Assembly: GCA_031280705.1 (NCBI GenBank)
Contig: JAITGJ010000244.1
Coordinates: 1 to 9,299, forward strand
DNA from: Spirochaetaceae bacterium
GTDB taxonomy: Bacteria > Spirochaetota > Spirochaetia > Treponematales > Breznakiellaceae
Reading direction: 5' to 3'
Length of the DNA stretch: 9,299 nucleotides
Below are positions 1 to 6,385 of the stretch, piece by piece. The notes beneath the pieces are model-generated. The model was not told the origin of the DNA. It saw only the letters and a program-made list of their open reading frames with translations, and did not search any database. A program made the translations under genes and the position numbers. Within the stretch, counting starts at the first letter, position 1; every line of letters starts with the position of its first letter.

Positions 1-834
1 CTGCGCAAAATACACTTTGGAAGCCATAGAAACCTTGGCATCCTGGTTTACTACATTATCAGTAACGGTAATAAAGGCGACCGGGTAGCTGATGCTTGCG
101 ATAATTTCCGCCCAGGACATATCGCTTACGGGGAAGCGGATCGTTGACACGCCGTTATCGGTAACCGGCCGGGGGCCCATGGAAGAGGAAGCTGTCCATG
201 CGGTGGCCCTAATAGTGGTAACCTCTCCTGAAATTGTGCTGTAGTACACATACACGGGGTACACGGTCATGCTGTTTGAGGTTGCGGAATAGATGAGGTA
301 GTTACTCATCAGGGCCGGGAGGTAGCCGATTTTCTCCCCGTCAGGGCTGTTCTTCCGCAGTTCCATGCCGATTTTGCCGCCGTTGGTAAACTTCAAGTAA
401 TAATTGCCGGTATAGGCGGAGCTTATCTCGGCCCGGTATTTTTTCCCCGCGCCATAGGTAGCCATTGCCGAATACTCAACCTTGGCGGAGGACAGATTTT
501 CTTTGTTCTCGTTGTACTCGTTCAGGGTCATCCCCCGGAGGATCATGTAGCCGCCCACGGCAAAATCGCTGACATCATCTTCAATGTCAAAGGTCTTGGT
601 GCTTGTGGCCCTGACCCCGCCCAGAATCGTGCTGGCCGAGGGCGTTTGGCCCTGAAAAATCACCATGTCCTTGCTGGTGTTGTTGATCACCGTCAGGGTT
701 CCGGAATCCTCGTTCTCCCAGCTTATGCCGTCCCCGCCGCCACCGCCATCTGAGCAGCCCAAAACCAGTGCTCCCGATACCAGCGCTATGCCGCATACCG
801 CCGCAAGGAAACCCATTTTTTTGGCTTCTTTCAT
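1..834 (-). CDS. Putative lipoprotein, C-terminus cut off by the window edge
   Basis: The frame stays open from an ATG at 834-832 to the left edge, giving 278 codons with no stop. An AGGAG ribosome binding site lies at 842-846, seven bases before the start. The N-terminus has lysines at residues 2, 5 and 6, then a hydrophobic stretch (about 8-26) ending in L-V-L-G-C, a lipobox with Cys27 as the expected lipidation site. A glycine-rich linker follows. The rest is rich in Ser, Thr, Tyr and Asn, with beta-type alternation and no recognised domain, so it is probably an exported, membrane-anchored protein facing the periplasm or cell surface. It is more AT-rich than the genes from 1310 onward and diverges from the XRE regulator at 963, whose candidate operators sit over its promoter. 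The function is unknown. The lipoprotein call is fairly sure; any role in host or substrate contact would be a guess. Confidence 0.8.
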   Translation of the reverse strand, partial: MKEAKKMGFLAAVCGIALVSGALVLGCSDGGGGGDGISWENEDSGTLTVINNTSKDMVIFQGQTPSASTILGGVRATSTKTFDIEDDVSDFAVGGYMILRGMTLNEYNENKENLSSAKVEYSAMATYGAGKKYRAEISSAYTGNYYLKFTNGGKIGMELRKNSPDGEKIGYLPALMSNYLIYSATSNSMTVYPVYVYYSTISGEVTTIRATAWTASSSMGPRPVTDNGVSTIRFPVSDMSWAEIIASISYPVAFITVTDNVVNQDAKVSMASKVYFAQ

Positions 835-873
835 CCCAAAACTCCTCATGTAAATTTGCCGAAAAGCGCCTTT

Positions 874-893
874 ATTATGCTATTCAGCATAAT
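874..893. promoter_or_regulatory. Perfect palindrome, candidate operator 1
   Basis: ATTATGCT-N4-AGCATAAT is a perfect 8-bp inverted repeat with a 4-bp centre. It sits over the predicted transcription start of the lipoprotein gene, and its core recurs at 937-950 next to the XRE regulator start. A 20-bp dyad is the right size for an XRE dimer. Binding by the neighbouring regulator is inferred. Confidence 0.6.
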
Positions 894-896
894 CTG

Positions 897-927
897 ATTA
901 TAACACGGCTAAACAGAATAATATCAA
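897..927 (-). promoter_or_regulatory. Candidate sigma70 promoter for the lipoprotein gene
   Basis: On the minus strand a perfect TATAAT (897-902) is preceded by TTGATA (922-927). The 19-base spacer is slightly long. Transcription would start near 890, inside the palindrome at 874-893. That position suits repression by a protein bound there. Assigned by eye only. Confidence 0.5.
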
Positions 928-936
928 GCGCCCAAT

Positions 937-950
937 ATGCGGTTTAGCAT
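937..950. promoter_or_regulatory. Second ATGC-N6-GCAT palindrome, candidate operator 2
   Basis: ATGC-GGTTTA-GCAT matches the core of the palindrome at 877-890 at 11 of 14 positions. It ends 12 bases before the XRE start codon, so a bound protein would probably block expression of the regulator gene itself. A related half-site (GGCTAAACAG, 907-916, opposite orientation) lies between the two copies, inside the lipoprotein promoter spacer. Confidence 0.5.
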
Positions 951-962
951 GATTTTTTATGT

Positions 963-1310
963 ATGGGGTTTAAGGATAATTTAAAGGCTGAATTGGCCTA
1001 TCAGGATATCCTGGTCAAGGAGCTTGCGGCCCGCACGGGGATGAGCAAGCATACGATAGACAACTATCTCAATGTGAGGGAATATACGCCGTCCGCCGAG
1101 TCGGCGGTAAAAATCGCCCGTGCGCTGGGGGTTTCGGTGGAGTATTTGGTAACCGGCGAGGACACCGCGCGGGAACGGCTGTCGTTCAGCGCGGAAATTC
1201 ATTCCCTGGTACATAGTTTCAAACTGCTGCCGGAAAGCGACCGGAAAATGATACTGGCCATTGTCCGGCTTTTCCGGAACCGCCCCGGTTCCGGCATACC
1301 GGCGGCGTAA
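963..1310 (+). CDS. Small XRE-family helix-turn-helix transcriptional regulator
   Basis: This 115-residue protein has an N-terminal Cro/CI-type DNA-binding domain. Residues 17-36 (V-K-E-L-A-A-R-T-G then S-K-H-T-I-D-N-Y-L) form the helix-turn-helix. The stretch A-V-K-I-A-R-A-L-G-V-S-V-E-Y-L-V-T-G (about 48-65) is the usual end of the fold. Residues 66-104 look helical and may dimerise; the last ten or so are Gly/Pro-rich. The ATG at 963 puts the domain at the normal distance from the N-terminus, but no Shine-Dalgarno sequence precedes it, so translation may be weak or leaderless. The gene diverges from the lipoprotein and converges on ettA with a 23-base gap. Paired palindromes upstream suggest that it represses itself and the lipoprotein. 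No sensor or protease domain is present, so the signal is unknown. Confidence 0.88.
   Translation: MGFKDNLKAELAYQDILVKELAARTGMSKHTIDNYLNVREYTPSAESAVKIARALGVSVEYLVTGEDTARERLSFSAEIHSLVHSFKLLPESDRKMILAIVRLFRNRPGSGIPAA
1274..1294. repeat. Perfect 9-bp inverted repeat at the end of the XRE gene
   Basis: CCGGAACCG and CGGTTCCGG are separated by three bases, inside the last codons of the regulator gene. A second, shorter GC hairpin (1319-1329) lies in the gap before the ettA stop. Neither is followed by a T-run on either strand, so neither is a standard intrinsic terminator. The pair could still slow converging RNA polymerases. Confidence 0.5.
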
Positions 1311-1333
1311 ATGTGGAAGGGGCGGCCCCGGTT

Positions 1334-3022
1334 TTACCGTTCCAGGCGGCGGTGGACGTAGCGGTGGGGGCGGCCGTCGGAGCCGGTCTCTTTTTTCCGC
1401 CATTCGGCGTATTCGGACCAGTTGCCGTCGTACCAGATCACCTCGCCGTCCTCAAAGGCCAAAATGTGGGTAGCGATACGGTCCAAAAACCAGCGGTCGT
1501 GGCTGGTAACCAGGGTTACGCCGGCAAAACTGCCGATGGCTTCCTCCAGGGCGCGGAGGGTGTTCACGTCAAGGTCGTTGGTGGGTTCGTCAAGGAGGAG
1601 CACATTTGCCCCTTCCTTGATCATCATGGCAAGGTTAAGCCGGTTCCGTTCCCCGCCGGAAAGGACGCCTACCTTTTTTTGCTGATCCGCGCCGGAAAAA
1701 TTGAACCACGCGCAATAGGCGCGGGAATTTACTTCCTTTGCGCCCGGTCCGCCGCCGAGGCGTATCAGGTCCTGTCCGTTTGAGAGCTGTTCCCACACGG
1801 TTTTTTCATTGTCAAGAAAACTCCGCATCTGATCGGCAAAGGCGAGGCGCGCGCTTTCCCCCAGCCGGACCGTTCCCGCGTCCGCCTGTTCCGCGCCGGT
1901 GATGATTTTAAGGAGCGTCGTTTTTCCCGCGCCGTTGGGTCCCACAATGCCCACCGATGAGCCGGGCGGTACGGTAAAGGAAAGGTCCTGGAACAGCACC
2001 CGGTCTCCGTAGGTTTTTGTCAGGCCCGCCGCCTCGATCACCAATTGGCCGAGCCGCGGTCCGTTCGGGATCGTGATGCGGCTCTCCCGTATTTTTTCCC
2101 GCTCTCCGTCCTGGTAGAGTTTTTCGTACTGGGTGATGCGGGACTTGCTTTTCGCGTGCCGTCCTTTGGGACTCATGCGTATCCATTCAAGTTCCCGCTG
2201 GAGGGTTTTCCGCCGCTCGCTTTCGCCCTTTTCTTCGCGGGCAAGGCGCGCTTCCTTCTGCTCAAGCCAGGAGGAATAGTTTCCCTTCCAGGGGATGCCC
2301 TCGCCCCGGTCCAGTTCGAGAATCCACCCGGCCACATTATCCAGAAAATAACGGTCGTGGGTTACGGCGATCACGGTGCCTTCGTATTCCCGCAGGCTCC
2401 GTTCAAGCCAGGCGACGGTTTCCGCGTCAAGATGATTGGTGGGTTCGTCAAGCAGCAGAATATCCGGCTTTGAAAGGAGCAGGCGGCAGAGGGCCACGCG
2501 CCGTTTTTCGCCGCCCGAAAGCGTGTCAATTTTTTCGTCCGGGGGGGGACAGCGGAGCGCGTCCATGGCGAGCCCAAGGCGGCTGTCCAGGTTCCAGCCG
2601 TCCGCGGCCTCTATCTTTTCCTGAATCTCCGCCTGCCGCGCCGCGAGTTTATCGTAATCCGCGTCCGGCTCGCCGAACGCCTCGCTGACTGCCTCAAATT
2701 CCTCAAGCAGTTGTACCGTTTCCCGCGCCCCTTCGGCCGCGATTTCCTTTACCGTTTTTCCCGGTTCCAGATACGGTTCCTGCTCCAGAAACCCCACGGT
2801 GTAGCCGGGGCTTACCGCCGTTTCGCCGGAAAATTCCGTGTCCACGCCCGCGAGTATTTTGAGAAGGCTTGACTTTCCCGAACCGTTCAGGCCGATAACG
2901 CCGATTTTCGCGCCGTAAAAATACGAAAGGCTTATTTCTTTGAGGACCTGCCGCGCGCCGTGCTTTTTTGAAACACGGTGCATGGAGTAAATTACTTTTT
3001 TGTCGTCAACCGTGGCGGCCAT
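1334..3022 (-). CDS. ettA: EttA, ABC-F energy-dependent translational throttle
   Basis: This is a cytoplasmic ABC-F ATPase with two nucleotide-binding domains and no membrane part. The first domain has Walker A at 44-51 (G-L-N-G-S-G-K-S), signature L-S-G-G-E at 168-172 and Walker B D-E-P-T-N-H-L-D at 192-199. The second has Walker A at 361-368, signature at 454-458 and D-E-P-T-N-D-L-D at 478-485. A charged linker around 254-302 matches the tRNA-interacting segment. The C-terminal block (D-R-W-F-L-D-R-I-A-T-H-I-L) is typical of EttA, as is the length of 562 residues (about 555 in E. coli). EttA binds the ribosomal E site and gates early elongation according to ADP/ATP ratio. The frame extends upstream to 3103, but the ATG at 3022 is preferred: it matches the family N-terminus, and its A is shared with the luxS TAA. 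Paralogues Uup or YheS are less likely. Confidence 0.93.
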   Translation of the reverse strand: MAATVDDKKVIYSMHRVSKKHGARQVLKEISLSYFYGAKIGVIGLNGSGKSSLLKILAGVDTEFSGETAVSPGYTVGFLEQEPYLEPGKTVKEIAAEGARETVQLLEEFEAVSEAFGEPDADYDKLAARQAEIQEKIEAADGWNLDSRLGLAMDALRCPPPDEKIDTLSGGEKRRVALCRLLLSKPDILLLDEPTNHLDAETVAWLERSLREYEGTVIAVTHDRYFLDNVAGWILELDRGEGIPWKGNYSSWLEQKEARLAREEKGESERRKTLQRELEWIRMSPKGRHAKSKSRITQYEKLYQDGEREKIRESRITIPNGPRLGQLVIEAAGLTKTYGDRVLFQDLSFTVPPGSSVGIVGPNGAGKTTLLKIITGAEQADAGTVRLGESARLAFADQMRSFLDNEKTVWEQLSNGQDLIRLGGGPGAKEVNSRAYCAWFNFSGADQQKKVGVLSGGERNRLNLAMMIKEGANVLLLDEPTNDLDVNTLRALEEAIGSFAGVTLVTSHDRWFLDRIATHILAFEDGEVIWYDGNWSEYAEWRKKETGSDGRPHRYVHRRLER

Positions 3023-3513
3023 TATGCCTCGTTTTTCGCGGGATAGGTGAGATTTTCCGGTCCCGCGTTGGCAAGGACCTCCGCCCACCTGCGCATTTCC
3101 CACTTGGCGGTAACCAGATTGTGCTCCCGGTAATTTCCGCAGTCCGCCGGAGCCGCGCCGGGAATGTCGCCCTCAAAGGCAAGGAACCACGCGCACATTT
3201 CCCGCATCAGGGGCAGCACGTCCCGCGAAGAAAGATCGCCCGAAAAAACCACATAGCATCCGGTACGGCAGCCCATCGGCCCAAAATAAACGGTCGAAGC
3301 GGCCCAGTCCCGGTGGTTTCTGAGGAATGTGGCGCACAGGTGCTCCATCGTGTGCAGGGCCGGCATATCTATGGGCGGCTCGATATTGGGCGCTTTGAAA
3401 CGCATGTCAAAGGTGGTGATGACCGCGCCGTTAAACGTATCCTTGCGGGAAACATAGAGACCGGGCTTCAAAAGATTGTGATTTATCTGGAAACTGGCAA
3501 TTTTTTCCATCAT
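3022..3513 (-). CDS. luxS: S-ribosylhomocysteine lyase LuxS
   Basis: LuxS cleaves S-ribosylhomocysteine to homocysteine and 4,5-dihydroxy-2,3-pentanedione, the precursor of autoinducer 2. It is a cytosolic metal-dependent homodimer. Visible residues are the H-T-M-E-H motif (His54 and His58 as metal ligands, Glu57 catalytic), G-P-M-G-C-R-T-G (catalytic Cys82), and D-C-G-N-Y with the third ligand Cys125. Nothing essential is missing, and 163 residues is normal. Two adjacent ATGs (3513 and 3510) follow an AGGGAG ribosome binding site. The second gives the M-E-K-I-A-S-F start I associate with homologues, so the true protein may be one residue shorter. The stop overlaps the ettA start as TAATG. 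The substrate-producing enzyme, MTAN, is encoded 198 bases upstream. Whether the role here is methyl-cycle recycling or AI-2 signalling cannot be read from the sequence. Confidence 0.96.
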   Translation of the reverse strand: MMEKIASFQINHNLLKPGLYVSRKDTFNGAVITTFDMRFKAPNIEPPIDMPALHTMEHLCATFLRNHRDWAASTVYFGPMGCRTGCYVVFSGDLSSRDVLPLMREMCAWFLAFEGDIPGAAPADCGNYREHNLVTAKWEMRRWAEVLANAGPENLTYPAKNEA

Positions 3514-3595
3514 GTATTCTCCCTTCCGGCGCGGCTGCGCCCGGAACCACGGTCCCTGGGCGGCGCGCCGGTATTGTTATTTTATGGGACTTGCC

Positions 3596-3616
3596 CGGTA
3601 ACCCGGCCGGTTACCG
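3596..3616. repeat. Perfect 8-bp inverted repeat in the mtnN-luxS gap
   Basis: CGGTAACC and GGTTACCG flank a 5-base centre (CGGCC). It lies in the 198-base gap (3514-3711), about 85 bases before the luxS start. A TAAAAT on the minus strand (3579-3584) follows it and could be a -10 element for luxS, but no good -35 is visible. The repeat could be an operator or an RNA hairpin. Apart from the possible terminator at 3696-3720, I see nothing else in this gap. Confidence 0.45.
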
Positions 3617-3695
3617 CGCCGCCGAAGTTTTCCGGCGCGCCCATTTGCGCCCGGCTGTTTGCCGGACGCTTTGTGAACGGAAAAGAGATTAGCAC

Positions 3696-3720
3696 AAAAA
3701 ACGGCGACCTGCTAGGCCCG
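3696..3720 (-). terminator. Possible intrinsic terminator at the mtnN stop codon
   Basis: In the minus-strand transcript a GC-rich hairpin overlaps the mtnN stop (pairs between 3702-3710 and 3714-3720, with two single-base bulges). It is followed directly by six Ts (3696-3701). If it works, luxS-ettA needs its own promoter. The bulges make this a weak call. Confidence 0.35.
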
Positions 3721-4428
3721 GTAATTGCGGACGATGCGCCGGACGATGTCGCCCGACTGTTTTGACGCGACCGGCAAAAATTCGTCGAACGTAACGGGGG
3801 ATTCCTTCCCCGCGATATCCGAAACGGCCCGGATAATGATGCAGGGCGTCGAGAAAATATGACAGGTTTGGGCGATGGCCGCGCCTTCCATTTCCACGGC
3901 CCGGATGGCGGGAAACCCGGCCCTGAGCGCCGCGATTTTCGCTTCATCGTGCATGAACGTATCGCCGGAACCGATAAGTCCCCGCACATGGGTAAATCGC
4001 TCCGGCAGTACTTTTTCCGCCTTGAGTTCTTCCACCGCCTGTTCCGCGAGCGCCGCCAGATCAGGGGCGATGGTGAAAACAACGGGCATGCCGGGAATCT
4101 GTCCTGCCGGGTAGCCGAAGCCCGTTACGTCAACATCGTGCTGAATAAGGCCGTCCGAAATAATCGCGTCCCCAAAACTGAGCGCGGGATCGATGCCCCC
4201 GGCAGAACCCGTGTTGATCACGAGCGCGGGCCGGTACCGCTCAATAAGGAGCGCCGCCGCCGCCGCCGCGTTCACTTTCCCAATGCCGGAACGCAGCAAT
4301 ACCACCGGCTTTCCCTCAAGGTTCCCTTCGGTAAAGGTAATCGCGCCGGATGAACCGTCCACGCCGTTTTCCAGCGCCGCCTTGAGCAGCCGCACCTCAT
4401 CTTCCATCGCGCCGATTATGCCTATCAT
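3712..4428 (-). CDS. mtnN: 5'-methylthioadenosine/S-adenosylhomocysteine nucleosidase (MTAN, Pfs)
   Basis: MTAN removes adenine from S-adenosylhomocysteine, methylthioadenosine and 5'-deoxyadenosine. Its S-ribosylhomocysteine product is the LuxS substrate, so the two genes form the two-step recycling route. The 238-residue protein starts M-I-G-I-I-G-A-M-E-D-E, with Glu11 matching the catalytic N-terminal glutamate of the E. coli enzyme. It has the substrate-binding loop N-T-G-S-A-G-G (72-78), V-E-M-E-G-A (178-183; Glu181 contacts ribose), and S-D-I-A-G with the catalytic aspartate at 204. Length and motif order are standard for the phosphorylase/nucleosidase fold. The ATG at 4428 has only a weak GGCGGG upstream. 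The 101-base leader after the cyclase gene is unusually structured. The call is secure against other nucleosidases because both catalytic acids are in place. Confidence 0.95.
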   Translation of the reverse strand: MIGIIGAMEDEVRLLKAALENGVDGSSGAITFTEGNLEGKPVVLLRSGIGKVNAAAAAALLIERYRPALVINTGSAGGIDPALSFGDAIISDGLIQHDVDVTGFGYPAGQIPGMPVVFTIAPDLAALAEQAVEELKAEKVLPERFTHVRGLIGSGDTFMHDEAKIAALRAGFPAIRAVEMEGAAIAQTCHIFSTPCIIIRAVSDIAGKESPVTFDEFLPVASKQSGDIVRRIVRNYRA

Positions 4429-4487
4429 GCCGTTTTCCCGCCGGTCAAAACGCCGGCGCTCCTTCTGTGTGATGCACGGTACTTTCC

Positions 4488-4526
4488 CCGTGCCGGGGTT
4501 CCGTGCCGGGGTTCCGTGCCGGGGTC
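4488..4526. repeat. Three tandem 13-bp repeats in the leader of mtnN
   Basis: CCGTGCCGGGGTT occurs at 4488-4500 and 4501-4513, with a third copy at 4514-4526 ending in C instead of T. They lie just after the stop codon (4530-4532) of the cyclase. Each copy contains CCG-TGC-CGG and can fold. The first extends to CCCCG-TGC-CGGGG (4486-4498), while its CCGTGC can pair instead with GCACGG at 4474-4479, so the two folds exclude each other. A further stem (4439-4444 with 4453-4458) lies just before the mtnN start. Because 13 is not a multiple of three, copy-number change is tolerable only outside genes. Confidence 0.8.
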
Positions 4527-4529
4527 CCG

Positions 4530-5675
4530 TTATGCCTGGCCTTTTTTGTCCGGACCGGGCGCAAGGTCCCCGTGCCAGATAGTAGTACGGTTTCTGCCCG
4601 TTTCCTTTGAACGGTACAGCGCCTCGTCCGCCCGGTGGATAATTTCATCGGTGCCGGCGTTGGTATCACGGGTAAAGGAAGCGATCCCAAGGCTTATCGT
4701 TACCTGGGGCAGGGCGGCCTCCCAGGGCACGGACATGGTGGCGATATTATCCCGCAGGCGTTCCGCCACGAGAAACGCGGATTCCGCGGTGGTATTGGGG
4801 AGCAGAATGGTAAATTCTTCGCCGCCGAACCGGGAGGGCACGTCATCGGTACGCACGCTTTTGTTAATCGCCCGCGCGATAAATTCCAGCACCCGGTCCC
4901 CGGCCAGGTGGCCGTAATTATCGTTAAACACCTTGAATTTATCCACGTCGATCACCATGAGGGAGCTTACCTGGCCCGTGCGTTTGACCCGCGAAATTTC
5001 TTCCGTAAGCCGGGGAACCAAAAAGCCGTGATTGAACAGGCCGGTTTTTACGTCCCGCACGGAGTGCTCGTAATGGATATGGTTCTGTATCGCCTGGGAG
5101 ACGAAGGACATAAGCTGACTGATGAAGAGGAGTTCCCCGTCGGTATACACATCCGCGGTTACCTTGTGCCCCACGAGGATAAGCCCGTACAGCCCCGACG
5201 GCCCGATAATGGGGACCACGAGTTCCGGGGTCAGTTTTTCCAGCGAGGCGAAAATATCCCGCGTTTCATCATCGTCTTTTAGCTCTTCCCTGAGCGTGGC
5301 GTACAGGATCGGTTCGCGGTTCACCTGAAAAAAAGGCACAAAGGGCGTGATCGTATCGATCTTGTAGGGGAGGTTGATCAATTTGTAATTCTGGTAGCCC
5401 TTGAGCGTAACATCCTCCCGGTTTTGGAGGGGCCGCCAGAGGAACGCGATGAACGACGGCAGGTACTGGTTGCTGATTTGGGAGACCGTGGCTTCCATAA
5501 TTTCCTCGATGGACATACGGTTGAAAATTTCCGCCGCGCCGAAGAGCAGGCTCTGGTATTCCCGCACGCGCTGATCCATTTCCGAGATCAGATCAAAAAC
5601 CCCGATTTCTTCGAGCAGCGCATAATTTTCTATTACTTTTGGATAGGACAAAAAATCCCGGTTGTTTGTCTGCAT
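4530..5675 (-). CDS. GAF-GGDEF diguanylate cyclase
   Basis: The C-terminal half (about 205-370) is a GGDEF domain that joins two GTP into cyclic-di-GMP. Visible features are D-x-K-T-G-L-F-N at its start, the metal-binding region V-I-D-V-D-K-F-K (Asp243), the catalytic signature G-G-E-E-F (284-288), and an intact inhibitory site R-T-D-D (275-278) exactly five residues before it. The enzyme is therefore probably active and product-inhibited. Residues about 31-200 look like a GAF-type sensor, including V-V-P-I-I-G-P-S-G-L-Y-G-L-I-L-V-G. There is no signal peptide or membrane segment, so it should be cytosolic and respond to a soluble ligand or partner. The ATG (5675) comes one base after the stop of the preceding gene, with no clear ribosome binding site, which suggests translational coupling. 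It is the last gene of the seven-gene run. The GAF ligand is unknown. Confidence 0.92.
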   Translation of the reverse strand: MQTNNRDFLSYPKVIENYALLEEIGVFDLISEMDQRVREYQSLLFGAAEIFNRMSIEEIMEATVSQISNQYLPSFIAFLWRPLQNREDVTLKGYQNYKLINLPYKIDTITPFVPFFQVNREPILYATLREELKDDDETRDIFASLEKLTPELVVPIIGPSGLYGLILVGHKVTADVYTDGELLFISQLMSFVSQAIQNHIHYEHSVRDVKTGLFNHGFLVPRLTEEISRVKRTGQVSSLMVIDVDKFKVFNDNYGHLAGDRVLEFIARAINKSVRTDDVPSRFGGEEFTILLPNTTAESAFLVAERLRDNIATMSVPWEAALPQVTISLGIASFTRDTNAGTDEIIHRADEALYRSKETGRNRTTIWHGDLAPGPDKKGQA

Positions 5676-5676
5676 G

Positions 5677-6204
5677 TTATGTCATTGAGAAGCGGTCCGC
5701 AACGGGTTTGCGCCAGACCGCCCGGTCCTCCTTGTTTTCCCATTCAATAATGCGTTTAATTCTGAAACTCCGCGGTTCCTGGGGATTTTGCCAGGCAAGC
5801 ACGCCGAAGCGTCCCCCGCCGATATAGCTTATCACATCTCCGGCGTCCCGTGTTTCGTTTTTTGTAATTTTTTCAAGAATACAGTCAAAGTGGACGGGGC
5901 TTCCCGTTTTCCGGTCCGAAATGGCCTGTGCGAGGTCCCGAATCGCCTTTCCGCAGACCGGACAGTCCGGCACGGGAAGCGGCGTGGAAGGGGGCCGTAT
6001 GGGGGTCCATTTAAGGCGGGGCGGGCCCTGCGGGCGCGGCGCGGGGGGCGCTTTGGCAAACGATTCCCGGCCGCCGCCCTTATCGCGTTTTTTCCTGCCC
6101 GGATCCTCCCGGATGCCGCGCGGCGGGGACGCCGCCTCGGCACGGTCCCGGCGTTTTGCGGACGGTTTCCGGCGGTTATTTCCTCCCCTTTCGCTGCCGC
6201 TCAT
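5677..6204 (-). CDS. Uncharacterised protein with a CxxC...HxxC metal-binding motif and basic N-terminus
   Basis: I do not recognise this 175-residue protein. The first 75 residues are rich in Arg, Lys, Gly and Pro and probably disordered. Then comes C-P-V-C-G-K (Cys81, Cys84) and, 21 residues later, H-F-D-C (His105, Cys108), an arrangement suited to one zinc ion. Residues about 122-155 look like beta strands (V-I-S-Y-I-G-G-G-R-F-G-V-L-A-W). A basic tail with a small zinc module suggests nucleic-acid or ribosome binding, which is inference only. The start is well supported: a GGAGGAA site lies six bases before the ATG at 6204, inside the end of the 69-residue gene. It overlaps that gene by 29 bases and ends one base before the cyclase start. 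Its position between YraN and a cyclase gives no clear job. Confidence 0.75.
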   Translation of the reverse strand: MSGSERGGNNRRKPSAKRRDRAEAASPPRGIREDPGRKKRDKGGGRESFAKAPPAPRPQGPPRLKWTPIRPPSTPLPVPDCPVCGKAIRDLAQAISDRKTGSPVHFDCILEKITKNETRDAGDVISYIGGGRFGVLAWQNPQEPRSFRIKRIIEWENKEDRAVWRKPVADRFSMT

Positions 6205-6385
6205 GATAAATTCCTCCGTGGTGAATATCCAGAATCTCGTTGCTCAAAATCTGGGCGATGCGCTGAATCGCTTCGTATAGATAGTCTTCATTATCTATCT
6301 TTTCCCGGAGAATTTCAATTCGTGTCGGGGGAGGGTGGGGCATTGCTAAAAATGCCGGCGGCTTTGCCGCTGACGCCGGAATCAT
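6176..6385 (-). CDS. Small uncharacterised 69-residue protein
   Basis: The ATG at 6385 overlaps the yraN stop as ATGA and has GGAG five bases upstream (inside the last codons of yraN), so a real translated gene is likely. The first 20 or so residues are rich in Ala and Pro. Residues 22-54 are predicted helical and acidic (E-I-L-R-E-K-I-D-N-E-D-Y-L-Y-E-A-I-Q-R-I). The tail is basic (H-E-R-Q-R-K-G-R-K) after an H-H-G-G. There is no membrane segment or signal peptide. A later ATG at 6343 would remove the Ala/Pro segment but has no binding site. The end overlaps the next gene by 29 bases. Function unknown; perhaps a small adaptor working with a neighbour. Confidence 0.65.
   Translation of the reverse strand: MIPASAAKPPAFLAMPHPPPTRIEILREKIDNEDYLYEAIQRIAQILSNEILDIHHGGIYHERQRKGRK

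Noticed and set aside
1002..1013. 12-bp palindrome CAGGATATCCTG inside the XRE gene
   Set aside because: It lies in codons for conserved residues, has no second copy and does not resemble the upstream operators.
3023..3103. N-terminal extension of EttA
   Set aside because: It would lie inside luxS in another frame. The family N-terminus and the TAATG junction favour the start at 3022.
2968..3765. Long plus-strand open frame (265 codons) opposite luxS
   Set aside because: It is antisense to clearly identified luxS and the ettA start, its translation is Arg/Pro/Gly-rich without motifs, and it reflects the high GC content.
4459..4466. Strong AGAAGGAG ribosome-binding-like sequence upstream of mtnN
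   Set aside because: No in-frame start follows at a usable distance; the mtnN ATG is 30 bases further on with a hairpin between. It may only be chance or part of the leader structure.
4429..4529. Possible S-adenosylhomocysteine riboswitch before mtnN
   Set aside because: I could not find the conserved core of that riboswitch by eye. The structure seen is built from 13-bp repeats instead.
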